This document shows positions 1-8,768 of a stretch of DNA of 64,000 bases, one piece after another (the first letter of the stretch is position 1; every line of letters begins with the position of its first letter). Both the position numbers and the translations under genes were made by a program. The notes below the pieces were generated by a model. It was not told the origin of the DNA and searched no databases. It saw only the letters and a program-made list of their open reading frames with translations. The DNA is taken from assembly GCA_934748015.1 (NCBI GenBank), contig CAKVHF010000003.1, positions 124,001-188,000 of the forward strand, read 5' to 3'. The stretch comes from an uncultured Clostridia bacterium. GTDB lineage: Bacteria > Bacillota > Clostridia > Christensenellales > UBA1242.

Positions 1-320
1 TCCATAACAATATATTCTCTGCCATCCACGTCTACATAAGCACCTGCTGGAATACGTTTCTCCAATTTCTCTGTTTCGTCCAATAGATCACTAGTAAGCA
101 TAGCATATACTTGTGCCAATTCCTTCTCGTCCTCTACCGAACTAAGAATAGTCTGTCCATTAACAACACTTTCCTTTAAGACGCCATAGGTGTTAAGCAT
201 TTTGCTACCTTCGATCTCACCTGCCATAAAATAATTATGACCATTGTATACTACCTTCTGTGTAAGCAAATAATCTTTGCCCTGTAGTGTAACTACTGTA
301 TTACTATCCATATTTTTCAT
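1..320 (-). CDS. Hypothetical protein, DUF1292-like (3' end outside window)
   Basis: Open reading frame entering from the window edge; the ATG at 320-318 follows an AAGAGAGG ribosome binding site. About 106 residues are visible, beginning MKNMDSNTVVTLQGKDYLL and reading on through KVVYNGHNYFMAGEIEG and a segment with EDEKELAQVYAML. The order of a short beta-rich start (a residue stretch about a ligand or product 'kdYLLtqkVvYNGhnYfmagEi'), then a DEKE-containing helix resembles small acidic DUF1292-type proteins of Firmicutes, but this is recognition by eye and weak. It starts 36 bp after the stop of the upstream 625-residue gene on the same strand, so the two are probably co-transcribed. No function can be assigned. 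Confidence 0.75.
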   Translation of the reverse strand, partial: MKNMDSNTVVTLQGKDYLLTQKVVYNGHNYFMAGEIEGSKMLNTYGVLKESVVNGQTILSSVEDEKELAQVYAMLTSDLLDETEKLEKRIPAGAYVDVDGREYIVM

Positions 321-356
321 CCTCTCTTAAATTATATAATAATTTCCATATTTGCA

Positions 357-2234
357 CTACATTTCCATGCCAGCATCTCTGTCTGCCTTGCCATTGCCAC
401 CTTTGCTACCAGAACCACCGGCTTTGCCGTCTGTTGTTCTTCCGCTCTTGCCATCTGAGGTGCTCGCACCCTTGCCATCTACTGTACGATCTGGCTTAGC
501 ATCTGCTTGTCTATCTTGCTTGGAGTCATCTGCCTTGGCAGGAGTGTCTTCTCTCTGAGCAGTCTGTTGACTTTCTGGCTTGTTTTGAGTTTCTTGTTGT
601 CTTTCTTTCTTATCATCAGTTTTTTGATCAGGTTTTTCCTGCTCGGTCTTGCCGTCTTCTTGGCTATTTTCTTTGTTAATTCCAAATACTTTTCCGATTA
701 GACCTTTGCCCATCTTATAACCAAGTCTACTAACTGCTGCCGTAGCGATGCCATATAATCCTAGTGTACCGATAGCCTGTCCGACAGTAGGCATAGCAAC
801 ATTAATGATTGTGCCTGCTGCATTGGTCCATGTACCTGCCGCACTAGCGTAACTAAGTGCCTGAGGAGCAATATTGGCTAGAGCAACATTGACACCATGC
901 AATGCGGATTGTATACCTGCTTGACCTGCTGCTACATTCCAGAATGTAGAGATCGCTGGCATAACTGCTGGAGCACATACGCTAGTAAGTAGCAATCCTG
1001 CACCTACTGCCGCTGCGATACCTGCACCTACTGCAACACCTTTCACCCAACCTGGAACTTGTTTCTTGGACTTAACAGTGGCTACTGCTTTAACGCCTGA
1101 GATGTTATGATATTTTGTTGTCTTATTATCATTCAAGAATGTCTCTCTAAGACCTTTATTTAGTTGGACTTTGCCAAAAGCATCTGTAGCATACGATCTA
1201 CCTTTTTGATCTCTCTGAATATTAGTACCTTCGAAGTTTAACCAGCCATTCTTATCTTCTCTTAATACTTGCTTTTCACTTGGCAACTCTAATTCTGATG
1301 TGTTTTTTGCTAGGAAATGGTTAAGTTTAGCTCTTTGGATTGGGCCTAACTCTTTGCCACCTTTCTTACTTACTGTGATAGATTTGCCATTCTGACCATG
1401 CAAAGTAACTTCACCATATTTATTCTTATCTACATTAGCAAACTTATTGTTGATAGAATCAATAAGATCCCTAGATGTAACATAAGTACCTGCTTGCATA
1501 GGGCTAGCATCTGTCTTGGATACAGTTCTAACATTGTGTCTAGTTACTGTTTTGCCACGATCTTGCTCTGTGTATTGGAAGTCCATTGTGTTACCCTTGG
1601 TAACAACAGTCTTAGCAAAGTTAAGTGTGCTATCCGCCTGCAAGTTCTCTTTCTTAGCCCTAGGCTTAGGTTGAGCCTTAGGTTCTGGCTTAGCACCTTG
1701 AGTAGGCTGAGGTGTGGACTGAGTAGTTGGTTGTGGTCTAACTGGTGTAGGCTGTGCTGGAGTTGGTTGTGCTGGTTGTCCACTACCCTGCTGTGGAGTT
1801 GGTTGTGTCTGCTGTGGGGTCTGAGGTGCTTGTTGCCCTCCAGTAGGCTGTTGAGGTGTCTGTGCTGTTGGCTGTTGTGGGTTTGCACCTGTCTGTTGAC
1901 CCTGTTGTGGTTGTTCGGTTCTTATATTATCTCTAGTGTTAAGATCTCTTATTAGATCATTGATTGTATTTGTTGTCTCTGCCGAAATAACCCCTTCGCT
2001 AAGTCTGTTGCCAGATATAACACTAAGAGCTGTGTTAGCACGCAACATCTTGTTGGCGTCATTGCCATACATTTCTACAAATTCGGTTCTGAAACGATTG
2101 ATAATATTGCTACGATTGCTAGTTATTGCTTGTCTTGCAAAATCATTCTTCTGTCTAGAGTTGCTGAAACTATTGTAGATAGTAAGAAACTCCCTTGCTC
2201 CCATATGTTCGAAATCATATTGTTGTTCTGCCAT
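357..2234 (-). CDS. Orphan Pro/Gln-rich protein with central hydrophobic region
   Basis: A 625-residue protein not recognised as any family. Residues 1-105 are mostly charged and helical (RQKNDFARQAITSNRSNI); 106-195 are a low-complexity Gln/Pro/Thr linker with repeated PQQ, QPTP and TPQQ; 196-390 look globular and beta-rich (KTVVTKGNTMDFQYTEQD); about 395-420 is a Gly/Ala-rich hydrophobic stretch (GVAVGAGIAAAVGAGLLL) and further hydrophobic segments follow to about 510; 515-625 are a Lys/Asp/Gln/Gly-rich tail that ends in MEM. There is no signal peptide, so the hydrophobic segments may insert as internal membrane helices. The start follows GGAGATAAAGTATA, and a good promoter lies at 2272-2300. 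The gene downstream begins 36 bp after its stop. Low-complexity tail and linker suggest a structural or scaffold role, which is inference only. Confidence 0.8.
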   Translation of the reverse strand: MAEQQYDFEHMGAREFLTIYNSFSNSRQKNDFARQAITSNRSNIINRFRTEFVEMYGNDANKMLRANTALSVISGNRLSEGVISAETTNTINDLIRDLNTRDNIRTEQPQQGQQTGANPQQPTAQTPQQPTGGQQAPQTPQQTQPTPQQGSGQPAQPTPAQPTPVRPQPTTQSTPQPTQGAKPEPKAQPKPRAKKENLQADSTLNFAKTVVTKGNTMDFQYTEQDRGKTVTRHNVRTVSKTDASPMQAGTYVTSRDLIDSINNKFANVDKNKYGEVTLHGQNGKSITVSKKGGKELGPIQRAKLNHFLAKNTSELELPSEKQVLREDKNGWLNFEGTNIQRDQKGRSYATDAFGKVQLNKGLRETFLNDNKTTKYHNISGVKAVATVKSKKQVPGWVKGVAVGAGIAAAVGAGLLLTSVCAPAVMPAISTFWNVAAGQAGIQSALHGVNVALANIAPQALSYASAAGTWTNAAGTIINVAMPTVGQAIGTLGLYGIATAAVSRLGYKMGKGLIGKVFGINKENSQEDGKTEQEKPDQKTDDKKERQQETQNKPESQQTAQREDTPAKADDSKQDRQADAKPDRTVDGKGASTSDGKSGRTTDGKAGGSGSKGGNGKADRDAGMEM

Positions 2235-2271
2235 TATACTTTATCTCCTATGTACACATATTGTTGATTAT

Positions 2272-2300
2272 ATTATACTACAAATTCACCTTGTACACAA
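2272..2300 (-). promoter_or_regulatory. Promoter for the 625-residue gene
   Basis: On the minus strand TTGTGT (2300-2295) is followed after exactly 17 bp by TATAAT (2277-2272), about 37 bp before the ATG at 2234. The -10 is perfect and the -35 matches four of six consensus bases (sigma-A type). Confidence 0.6.
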
Positions 2301-3001
2301 GTTTTTGGGATATAAAAATCTGTCAAAAATGATAGTATTGTATCAAAAAACTAGGTTTAGCATAGTATTGCCTTGAATTTAGTTGTTTTACCCATAAACG
2401 ACAAAAATGTAAATATGTTGCCACTATTTTTTTAATTTTAGCACATTTTCTATTGATTTTTGAGTAAAATTAGTGTAATATATTGCGTAGTAGATTAGAT
2501 TTTGTATAGGGTTGTGCAAAAAATAGTTAGTGTTGCAGATATGCTACTAACATGCACTTATCCTCTAAATTTAAGTATAAAAATAGCACTTTCGATAAAA
2601 TAAAATTGACGAAATGCTTTAAGATTTTTTTTGTTTGCTTATTTCAAGGTTGCTGTAAACAATATTTAAGCAAAAATTATTGTATCATTATCCACTGCTG
2701 ATAAAAATTATAAGATTGATAGAATATATAGTGGAAAAAAATGCAGATAAGCATAATTAATATATTGGTCAAAAATATAGAGTTTTCTTTGCAAACCAGT
2801 GTTTTTATCGGGAAAAAAGAAAGAACAACTATGGATACAATATGGCAACAACTGCAGTAAAAGTTTTGAGATATAAATAAGTATTTTTTGCAAATAAACC
2901 AAAACTTTAGCAAGGTTAACCAAAAGCAAAACAAAAAAATAAACAAATATAAAATTACTAATCATAAAAAACATAATATACAAAAAAACAAGGAGAACAA
3001 A
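2301..3001. other. Gene-free AT-rich region upstream of RNase J
   Basis: About 700 bp of very AT-rich DNA between divergent genes. The reading frames present on the minus strand are Phe/Ile/Leu-rich AT noise without ribosome binding sites. The in-frame extension of the RNase J frame back to 2888 is Lys/Asn/Gln-rich and lacks any resemblance to the family. No clear hairpin or RNA gene was seen; the RNase J promoter must lie here but no convincing -35/-10 pair was identified. Confidence 0.5.
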
Positions 3002-4663
3002 ATGAAAAACAATTCGCAATTAAAATTATCTTTCCTAGGTGGCGTAGGCGAAGTAGGAAAGAACATGATGGTACTAGAATATGGCGAAGACATGATCATT
3101 GTGGACTGCGGTGTTGCATTTCCTAGTGATGACATGCCCGGCATTGACCTAGTTATCCCCGATTTCAGTTATGTAATCAAAAACAAAAATCGTATCAAAG
3201 CAGTTATTATTACTCACGGACACGAAGATCACATAGGAGCATTGCCATATTTAATGCAAGAGATCAATGCACCAGTGTATGCTAGCCGTCTATCTGCAGC
3301 ATTGATAGACAACAAATTGAAAGAGCACAAAAAGAAGTTCAAGACCAATGTAGTAAAAAACAAGAGCATTGTAAAAGCAGGATGCTTCACAATTGAGTTC
3401 GTAAAAGTAACCCACAGCATATCTGGTTCTATGGGTATTGCAGTAACCACCCCTATTGGTGTATGGTTTCACACAGGAGACTTCAAGATGGACTTCACCC
3501 CTATCGATGGTGAACCTATTGACCTAATAAGACTGGCAGAGATCAGTAAGAAAGGTGTACTACTACTAACGGCAGACTCCACCAATGCTGAGCGTCCAGG
3601 CTTTAGTATGAGTGAAAAGAAAGTAGGTGCAACCCTAGATGGGCTATTTGCACAAAACAAGCAAAAGCGTATTATTATAGCCACATTTGCTTCCAACGTA
3701 CATCGTATCCAACAGATACTGGACTTGTGCGAAAAATATGGAAGAAAGACAGTCTTCACTGGCAGAAGCATGCAGAATGTATGTGAGACCGCTAGCAAGA
3801 TTGGCGAACTACGATACAACAGAGAGAATATCACAGATGTGAATTCGCTTAACAAATATGATGATGATAAGATCTGTATCTTATGCACAGGTAGCCAAGG
3901 TGAGCCTAATAGTGCCCTATCTCGTATGGCAAATGGTGAGTTCCCTAAGGTAGAGATCACCAACAACGATTATATCATCTTCAGTGCTTCCGCCATCCCT
4001 GGCAACGAGAAAGAAATCGGCGAAGTTATCAACGCACTATACAAGAAAGGTGCAAGTGTAATATATGAATCTCTAGCGGAGGTTCACGTATCAGGACACG
4101 CATATCAAGAAGAATTGAAGACAATCCAAAGCATTATTAGACCAAAATTTTTTGTTCCATGTCATGGTGAATTCCGTCACCTAAGAGCACATGCCAACAT
4201 CTCTATGGATCTAGGCAAGAAGGAAAGAGAAATAGTCATCCCAGATCTAGGCGACACTATAACTATTACCCCTAACAGTATCAAGAAGAGCGGTCAAGTA
4301 CCTGCTGGCATCAAGTTGATCGATGGCATGGATATCAGTTCTGCCAACGGGGTTGTGCAAAGGGATCGTATGCAACTAGCAACCGAAGGTCTATGTGTAG
4401 TTGTTCTTACAATATCTAGCAAGAACTATGTACTAACAAGCAAGCCAGACATTGTAACTAAGGGCTTCATATATGCTAACGACAATGCCAATATCATAGA
4501 AGAGGCTAAAGATATGGTTGTTAATACCATCCTTAATGCCAACTTCAAGGCAAATGATTGGAGTGTTATCAAGGACTCTATCCGCAAGAACTTAGGCAAC
4601 CTATTCTTCAAAGCTCTAAAACGAAAGCCAATAATTATCCCTATCATTGTATCTACAATGTAA
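3002..4663 (+). CDS. rnj: Ribonuclease J
   Basis: Metallo-beta-lactamase/beta-CASP ribonuclease, the 5'-to-3' exo- and endonuclease that matures and degrades RNA in Firmicutes. The ATG at 3002 is chosen because ACAAGGAGAAC lies just upstream and the family start (KLSFLGGVGEVGKNM) follows; it gives 553 residues, the normal length. The zinc-binding signature HGHEDH is at residues 72-77, with the later HSISG, TGDFKMD and HGEFRH (third-metal/beta-CASP) motifs intact, followed by the C-terminal domain. The frame is open to 2888 but the extra 38 residues are Lys/Asn-rich noise. Monocistronic: terminator at 4692-4736. Confidence 0.96.
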   Translation: MKNNSQLKLSFLGGVGEVGKNMMVLEYGEDMIIVDCGVAFPSDDMPGIDLVIPDFSYVIKNKNRIKAVIITHGHEDHIGALPYLMQEINAPVYASRLSAALIDNKLKEHKKKFKTNVVKNKSIVKAGCFTIEFVKVTHSISGSMGIAVTTPIGVWFHTGDFKMDFTPIDGEPIDLIRLAEISKKGVLLLTADSTNAERPGFSMSEKKVGATLDGLFAQNKQKRIIIATFASNVHRIQQILDLCEKYGRKTVFTGRSMQNVCETASKIGELRYNRENITDVNSLNKYDDDKICILCTGSQGEPNSALSRMANGEFPKVEITNNDYIIFSASAIPGNEKEIGEVINALYKKGASVIYESLAEVHVSGHAYQEELKTIQSIIRPKFFVPCHGEFRHLRAHANISMDLGKKEREIVIPDLGDTITITPNSIKKSGQVPAGIKLIDGMDISSANGVVQRDRMQLATEGLCVVVLTISSKNYVLTSKPDIVTKGFIYANDNANIIEEAKDMVVNTILNANFKANDWSVIKDSIRKNLGNLFFKALKRKPIIIPIIVSTM

Positions 4664-4691
4664 TATAGAGATCGTACTAATAGCAATAAAT

Positions 4692-4736
4692 AAAGCGATA
4701 ATTGGAACTTCTTTCTTCGATTATCGCCTTTTTTGT
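4692..4736 (+). terminator. Rho-independent terminator of RNase J gene
   Basis: GCGATAAT (4695-4702) pairs with ATTATCGC (4720-4727), followed by a run of T, about 30 bp after the stop codon. Confidence 0.85.
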
Positions 4737-5026
4737 TTTAACCAAAACCTCATATATATTATCTCCAACATGGTAAGTAAGATTTTGTATAGCAAAACAC
4801 CTAATCATTCAAGATGCTAGAGGAGAAATCGTCAAAAAGATACACCGAAATTGTTGTAGGAAAGCACCCATAGTATACCTGTTATAAAATATCTGTAATT
4901 AAAAAGCAATTTACAAAATGAAGTTAATTAAAAATAAAAATTTTTAAAAAAATTGTAAGTAGAATATTTTGTAATTTATTGCAATATGATATAATATAAT
5001 AGTACTAAACAAAAAGGAGAAAAATT

Positions 5027-5248
5027 ATGGCAAAGAAATTAAAAGCTTATTTCGGTCTACCTTACATTGTATCTTTGATCCTTACTATTATCCCAGTAAC
5101 TCACTGGATCCTTAGTGGTGTGACAAGAATTATGAGAGGTCATGTAATTGCTGGTATCCTTAACTTGATCCCAGGTGTTAACTTTGTGTTCTGGGTTATT
5201 GACCTAGTTACAATGATTACTGCAAGAGATATCACTATCTTCGCTTAG
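5027..5248 (+). CDS. Small two-helix membrane protein
   Basis: A 73-residue protein with a short basic start (MAKKLKAYFG) and two hydrophobic helices, roughly residues 10-32 (GLPYIVSLILTIIPVTHWIL) and 43-64 (AGILNLIPGVNFVFWVIDLV), joined by a basic turn (TRIMRGH). The start follows AAAAAGGAGAAAAATT, and a TATAAT-like box repeated as TATAATATAAT lies about 30 bp upstream; a strong terminator follows at 5282. The clear signals and the sequence make this a real gene, although it matches no family recognised here. The composition (IPGVNFVFWVIDLVTMI) is like small multi-pass envelope proteins; function unknown. Confidence 0.8.
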   Translation: MAKKLKAYFGLPYIVSLILTIIPVTHWILSGVTRIMRGHVIAGILNLIPGVNFVFWVIDLVTMITARDITIFA

Positions 5249-5281
5249 AAATACTTTTCAAGCCAATTTGTGATAGACGAC

Positions 5282-5325
5282 AAAAAAACTGCTAGAGTGT
5301 GTAAGGCTCTCTAGCAGTTTTTTTT
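5282..5325 (+). terminator. Terminator after the 73-residue membrane protein
   Basis: Stem AAACTGCTAGAG pairs with CTCTAGCAGTTT, with A-run before and T-run after, so it may work on both strands. The rest of 5326-5541, up to the end of fhs, is AT-rich and featureless. Confidence 0.85.
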
Positions 5326-5541
5326 GCTGTATAAGATATACAATAATGTAAGTTGTATCTAATATTATTTTAATTCAAAAATCAAGTTATAACTAAATAC
5401 CTACCGATACTAATTAGTAAATACACAATACTAATTTTGTTTTAATCTCTAAACATAATTGCTAACAACCGATATATTTTGCAATACAAAATGAGTAAAA
5501 TTTATACATTTTCTATACGTTCTTTTGATGTATGCAAACTA

Positions 5542-7191
5542 TTAAAAAATGCCTTTAATTTCCCCTTTGTCAGATATAAACATTCTCTCATATGCAGGAG
5601 ATTTATTTAGTCCTGGCATAAGTAACATCTTGCCCAAGCACACAACTACAAACCCAGCACCATTGCGGATCTCAACATCTCTTACTGTTATTTCAAAACC
5701 ACCTGGCTCGCCAAGTAAGTCCTTATTGTCTGATAGACTATATTGTGTTTTTGCTATAATCACTGGCAGGTTCTCTAGACCCAGCTTCTTAACCATTCGC
5801 AGATGCGATAATGCATCCTTGGTGTAATTCACCTTTTTTGCACCATATATTTTTTTAGCAATTTTGCTAATTTTAGTCTTGATAGGATCAGCAAGGTCAT
5901 AAGCATATTTCATTTCGTAATTAGTCTCACACTGGGTCATAACTAATTGCGCTAGATCAACACAGCCTTTACCACCCTTACCCCAGGCATCATTAACTGC
6001 AAATGGTGTATTGGTATTACTTACCAACTTTTCAACTAAGCCAATCTCTTGCGAAGTATCTGTTGCAAACCTATTAAGTGTAACAACTACCGGCACATTA
6101 AACACTTTTCGCATATTATTAACATGTTTCTTAAGATTGGCAAAGCCAAGGCTGATAGCACTCAAGGACTCTGTCTTAAGATCCTTCTTATCCATTCCGC
6201 CATGCAACTTAAGAGCAGGAATAGTTGCAACTATTACAACGCAGTTGGGCTGTATGCCAAGTGTACGGCACTTATAATCTAAGAATTTCTCAGCACCTAG
6301 ATCTGCCCCGAAACCGGCTTCAGTAATAGTATATTGACTAGTCTGCATAGCAATGTTAGTAGCCATAGCACTATTGCATCCATGGGCAATATTGGCAAAA
6401 GGTCCGCAGTGAACCAAAGCAGGGGTACCAGCAAGAGTCTGAACCAAGTTAGGCTTGATTGCATCCTTAAGTAGTATTGTCATAGCCTCGTGAACTTGCA
6501 AGTCTCTAGCATATATAGGCTCTTTCTTCTTATTAAGTCCTATCAAAATATTGCCAAGTCTAGTCTTAAGATCTTCTAGGCTAGTAGACATAGATAGTAT
6601 TGCCATAATCTCGCTTGCTGCTGTGATATTGAACTTGTCTGCTCTTGTTCTCTTTGTATCCAATGTGACATTAACATTTCTTAATGCTCTATCATTAAGG
6701 TCTATACATCGATTGAAAAAAATGTTATTAGGATCTATATCTAAGCTGTTGCCTTGGAAAATATGATTGTCTATAGCACTGCAAAGTAAATCATTGGCAC
6801 TAGTTATTGCATGAAAGTCCCCTGTAAAGTGCAAGTTGATATCTTCCATAGGGATAACCTGGCTATAGCCACCACCTGTTGCTCCACCTTTAACGCCAAA
6901 CACTGGTCCCATGGATGGTTCTCTAAGTGCAAGACACACTTTGCTTCCCAAAGACGCAATAGCATCACCCAAGCCAATTGATACAGTTGTTTTGCCATTG
7001 CCTGTGCTAGTCGGGTTGATAGATGTGACCAAGATTAATTTCGCTTTAGTCTTTGTTCTATATTTCTTGCTTACTTTGGCAATCAAATCGCCATATAGAT
7101 ACAACTCTTTTTTTCTTAAACGCAATTTTTTGGCTATCTTAGTTATTTTCTTAGGCTTAGCCAAATGTGCAATTTCTATATCTGTTAACAT
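5542..7191 (-). CDS. fhs: Formate--tetrahydrofolate ligase
   Basis: ATP-dependent synthesis of 10-formyl-tetrahydrofolate from formate, feeding one-carbon units to purine and formyl-Met synthesis and, in acetogens, to the Wood-Ljungdahl methyl branch. 549 residues from the ATG at 7191 (family about 556). The nucleotide loop reads INPTSTGNGKTT (usual TPAGEGKTT), followed by the family blocks EPSMGPVFGVKGGATGGGYS and HFTGDFHAITSANDLL. The frame opens five codons earlier, but that first ATG overlaps the GGAGGG ribosome binding site, so the second Met is preferred. The start lies inside the last codons of rdgB (7-bp overlap), indicating translational coupling. No other Wood-Ljungdahl gene is present in the window. 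Confidence 0.96.
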   Translation of the reverse strand: MLTDIEIAHLAKPKKITKIAKKLRLRKKELYLYGDLIAKVSKKYRTKTKAKLILVTSINPTSTGNGKTTVSIGLGDAIASLGSKVCLALREPSMGPVFGVKGGATGGGYSQVIPMEDINLHFTGDFHAITSANDLLCSAIDNHIFQGNSLDIDPNNIFFNRCIDLNDRALRNVNVTLDTKRTRADKFNITAASEIMAILSMSTSLEDLKTRLGNILIGLNKKKEPIYARDLQVHEAMTILLKDAIKPNLVQTLAGTPALVHCGPFANIAHGCNSAMATNIAMQTSQYTITEAGFGADLGAEKFLDYKCRTLGIQPNCVVIVATIPALKLHGGMDKKDLKTESLSAISLGFANLKKHVNNMRKVFNVPVVVTLNRFATDTSQEIGLVEKLVSNTNTPFAVNDAWGKGGKGCVDLAQLVMTQCETNYEMKYAYDLADPIKTKISKIAKKIYGAKKVNYTKDALSHLRMVKKLGLENLPVIIAKTQYSLSDNKDLLGEPGGFEITVRDVEIRNGAGFVVVCLGKMLLMPGLNKSPAYERMFISDKGEIKGIF

Positions 7192-7799
7192 GACATAACC
7201 CTCCATTCATTATTAGCAAGAGACTTTAGCAGATTGTGAACTGCTTTTGCCCTGTGCGATACACTATTCTTCTCTTCCTCGGTTGCCTCACCAAAACTCT
7301 TGCCTAGTTCGTAACTATAGAATAGGCAATCGTAGCAAAACTCGGTGTTGCCAGCGTACTCCCTTAGTATTTCGCCCTTGGTCTCACCTACACCAACGAT
7401 ACTTTTGCCCTCTGCATTAAGTAGAACCATACAACATGTGAAACTTGCAGTTCTGTCATCAACCTTGGCTAGTTCTCTTAATAGTTTCTGTCTATTCTCT
7501 TCGTCAGTTGCATTAAGGCTGGCATATCTGGCACTATACACACCCGGGTCACCATTTAGTCCATTGCAGATAAGTCCGCTATCATCAGAGAGAACATAGT
7601 AGTCTAGGCCTAAGTCATCTAGATATTGTCTTATTGTTCGTGCCTTGATCATTGCGTTCTCAACAAATGTTGTACCAGTCTCTGCAATGTCTTGGTCAAA
7701 GCCGATTTCTCGCATAGTTACGATATTATAATCGGTTATCATCTCGGATATTTCCTTGATCTTGTGTTTGTTATTGGATGCTAGTACTATAGTCTTCAT
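7185..7799 (-). CDS. rdgB: XTP/dITP diphosphatase (RdgB/HAM1 family)
   Basis: House-cleaning nucleotide pyrophosphatase hydrolysing dITP, ITP and XTP to monophosphates, preventing incorporation of deaminated purines. 204 residues, normal length. The substrate-binding start ASNNKHKIKEI (SxNxxK pattern), FVENAMIKA, the metal-binding SDDSGL and the block GDPGVYSARYA are all present, as is the C-terminal SHRAKA motif. The start follows GAGGTGAAAC. It overlaps fhs, forming a two-gene unit; its promoter must lie close to or within the terminator of the preceding HAD gene. Confidence 0.95.
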   Translation of the reverse strand: MKTIVLASNNKHKIKEISEMITDYNIVTMREIGFDQDIAETGTTFVENAMIKARTIRQYLDDLGLDYYVLSDDSGLICNGLNGDPGVYSARYASLNATDEENRQKLLRELAKVDDRTASFTCCMVLLNAEGKSIVGVGETKGEILREYAGNTEFCYDCLFYSYELGKSFGEATEEEKNSVSHRAKAVHNLLKSLANNEWRVMSC

Positions 7800-7835
7800 G
7801 TTTCACCTCACGTATTTATTACATCCATATTCTAC

Positions 7836-7881
7836 AAAAAAATCACTAACATGGCAAATCATTATCGCATATTAGTGATTA
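7836..7881 (-). terminator. Terminator of the prfB-tsaD-HAD unit
   Basis: Read on the minus strand, AATCACTAAT pairs imperfectly with GTTAGTGATT, followed by seven T. It lies about 20 bp after the HAD gene stop. Confidence 0.8.
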
Positions 7882-7900
7882 AATCTTTTTATTAATATAT

Positions 7901-8698
7901 TTACATCTCGGCAACATTGTCAAAGCCGTCAATAATAGCATTGTGTTCCCTATTGTAGATATTGTCCACCACAATGTCTATTAACTTGCATATTTCGTTA
8001 GGGCTAGAAACATTGATGCCTTCTACACCATTTTCCTTCAAGCAATAGTCATTGCCATCCTTGTTGTCAAATTCGTCACCAAAGAACATAACATCGTCCA
8101 AAGTGCGATTGGTGTTGTCACAATATCTCTTAAGTGCTGTATACTTGTTGATATCTTTATCCACTATATCATAGCTTGTTTTGCCACAAATATAGACATT
8201 GCTATCCGGAAACTCGCTCTGCAATTGATCCACAAATTGCCTTCTTTTAGTGCCTTCCGGATCATAATAATTTCGTGCATCGTTAGATAATTCATTGCCA
8301 GGTAATGGAACTATAACCATGCCATATTTGTTGATTATATAAGATTTGCCTTGCACATCGGTGTTGCCGGTAAGTAGTCTAAAATGATCTACCTTACTTG
8401 CTACTTCCTGTTCGTCAACTTCTCTTGATGTCAAATTAGTCTTGTTATTAACCAGCCTACCTCCGATAATATCCGCTTCGGTGTACCCATAATTGCCAAT
8501 GATATGAAGATCAACATCTTCTATCTGATTATACAGTCTGTCTATTGATCCACTACTTAAGATAACCACATCTAGTCCGTTCTTCTTAAGCTCTCTCAAA
8601 GATTTCCTAACTTCGTCACTTACTTTGTCCAGTCTAGAGTTGGTTAGCGTCCCGTCCATATCAAATGCAAAAATTTGCTTGCTAGTGATCTTCTTCAT
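7901..8698 (-). CDS. HAD-superfamily (IIB) phosphatase, phosphomannomutase-like
   Basis: A 265-residue haloacid-dehalogenase hydrolase. Motif I is FDMDGTLT (residues about 12-19), with both aspartates; motif II is in VVILSSGS; a type-IIB cap follows (IIGNYGYTEADIIGGRLV); motif III/IV is in INKYTALKRY and MFFGDEFDNKDGND. The layout and the GNYG..I.GG cap recall the eukaryotic-type phosphomannomutase and sugar-phosphatase branch rather than Cof phosphatases. Probably a cytoplasmic sugar-phosphate phosphatase or mutase; substrate unknown. Start follows AGAGGATGTT. It lies 70 bp after tsaD and just before the terminator at 7836-7881. It ends in VAEM. Confidence 0.85.
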   Translation of the reverse strand: MKKITSKQIFAFDMDGTLTNSRLDKVSDEVRKSLRELKKNGLDVVILSSGSIDRLYNQIEDVDLHIIGNYGYTEADIIGGRLVNNKTNLTSREVDEQEVASKVDHFRLLTGNTDVQGKSYIINKYGMVIVPLPGNELSNDARNYYDPEGTKRRQFVDQLQSEFPDSNVYICGKTSYDIVDKDINKYTALKRYCDNTNRTLDDVMFFGDEFDNKDGNDYCLKENGVEGINVSSPNEICKLIDIVVDNIYNREHNAIIDGFDNVAEM

Positions 8699-8768
8699 AA
8701 CATCCTCTGTATATGTGTTTTTATTGATTGTATATCACAACGACACTTTTGTAAATACCATAACCAAA

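Noticed and set aside
1398..1955. 185-codon frame on the plus strand inside the 625-residue gene
   Set aside because: It is a shadow of the Gln/Pro-rich linker and has the Leu/Trp/Cys-rich composition of a reverse-complemented low-complexity region.
2888..3001. N-terminal extension of RNase J
   Set aside because: The 38 extra residues are Lys/Asn/Gln-rich noise; a good ribosome binding site and the family start occur at 3002.
2677..3019. Hydrophobic frames on the minus strand before RNase J
   Set aside because: Phe/Leu/Ile-rich translation of AT-rich DNA without ribosome binding sites; overlaps the RNase J start region.
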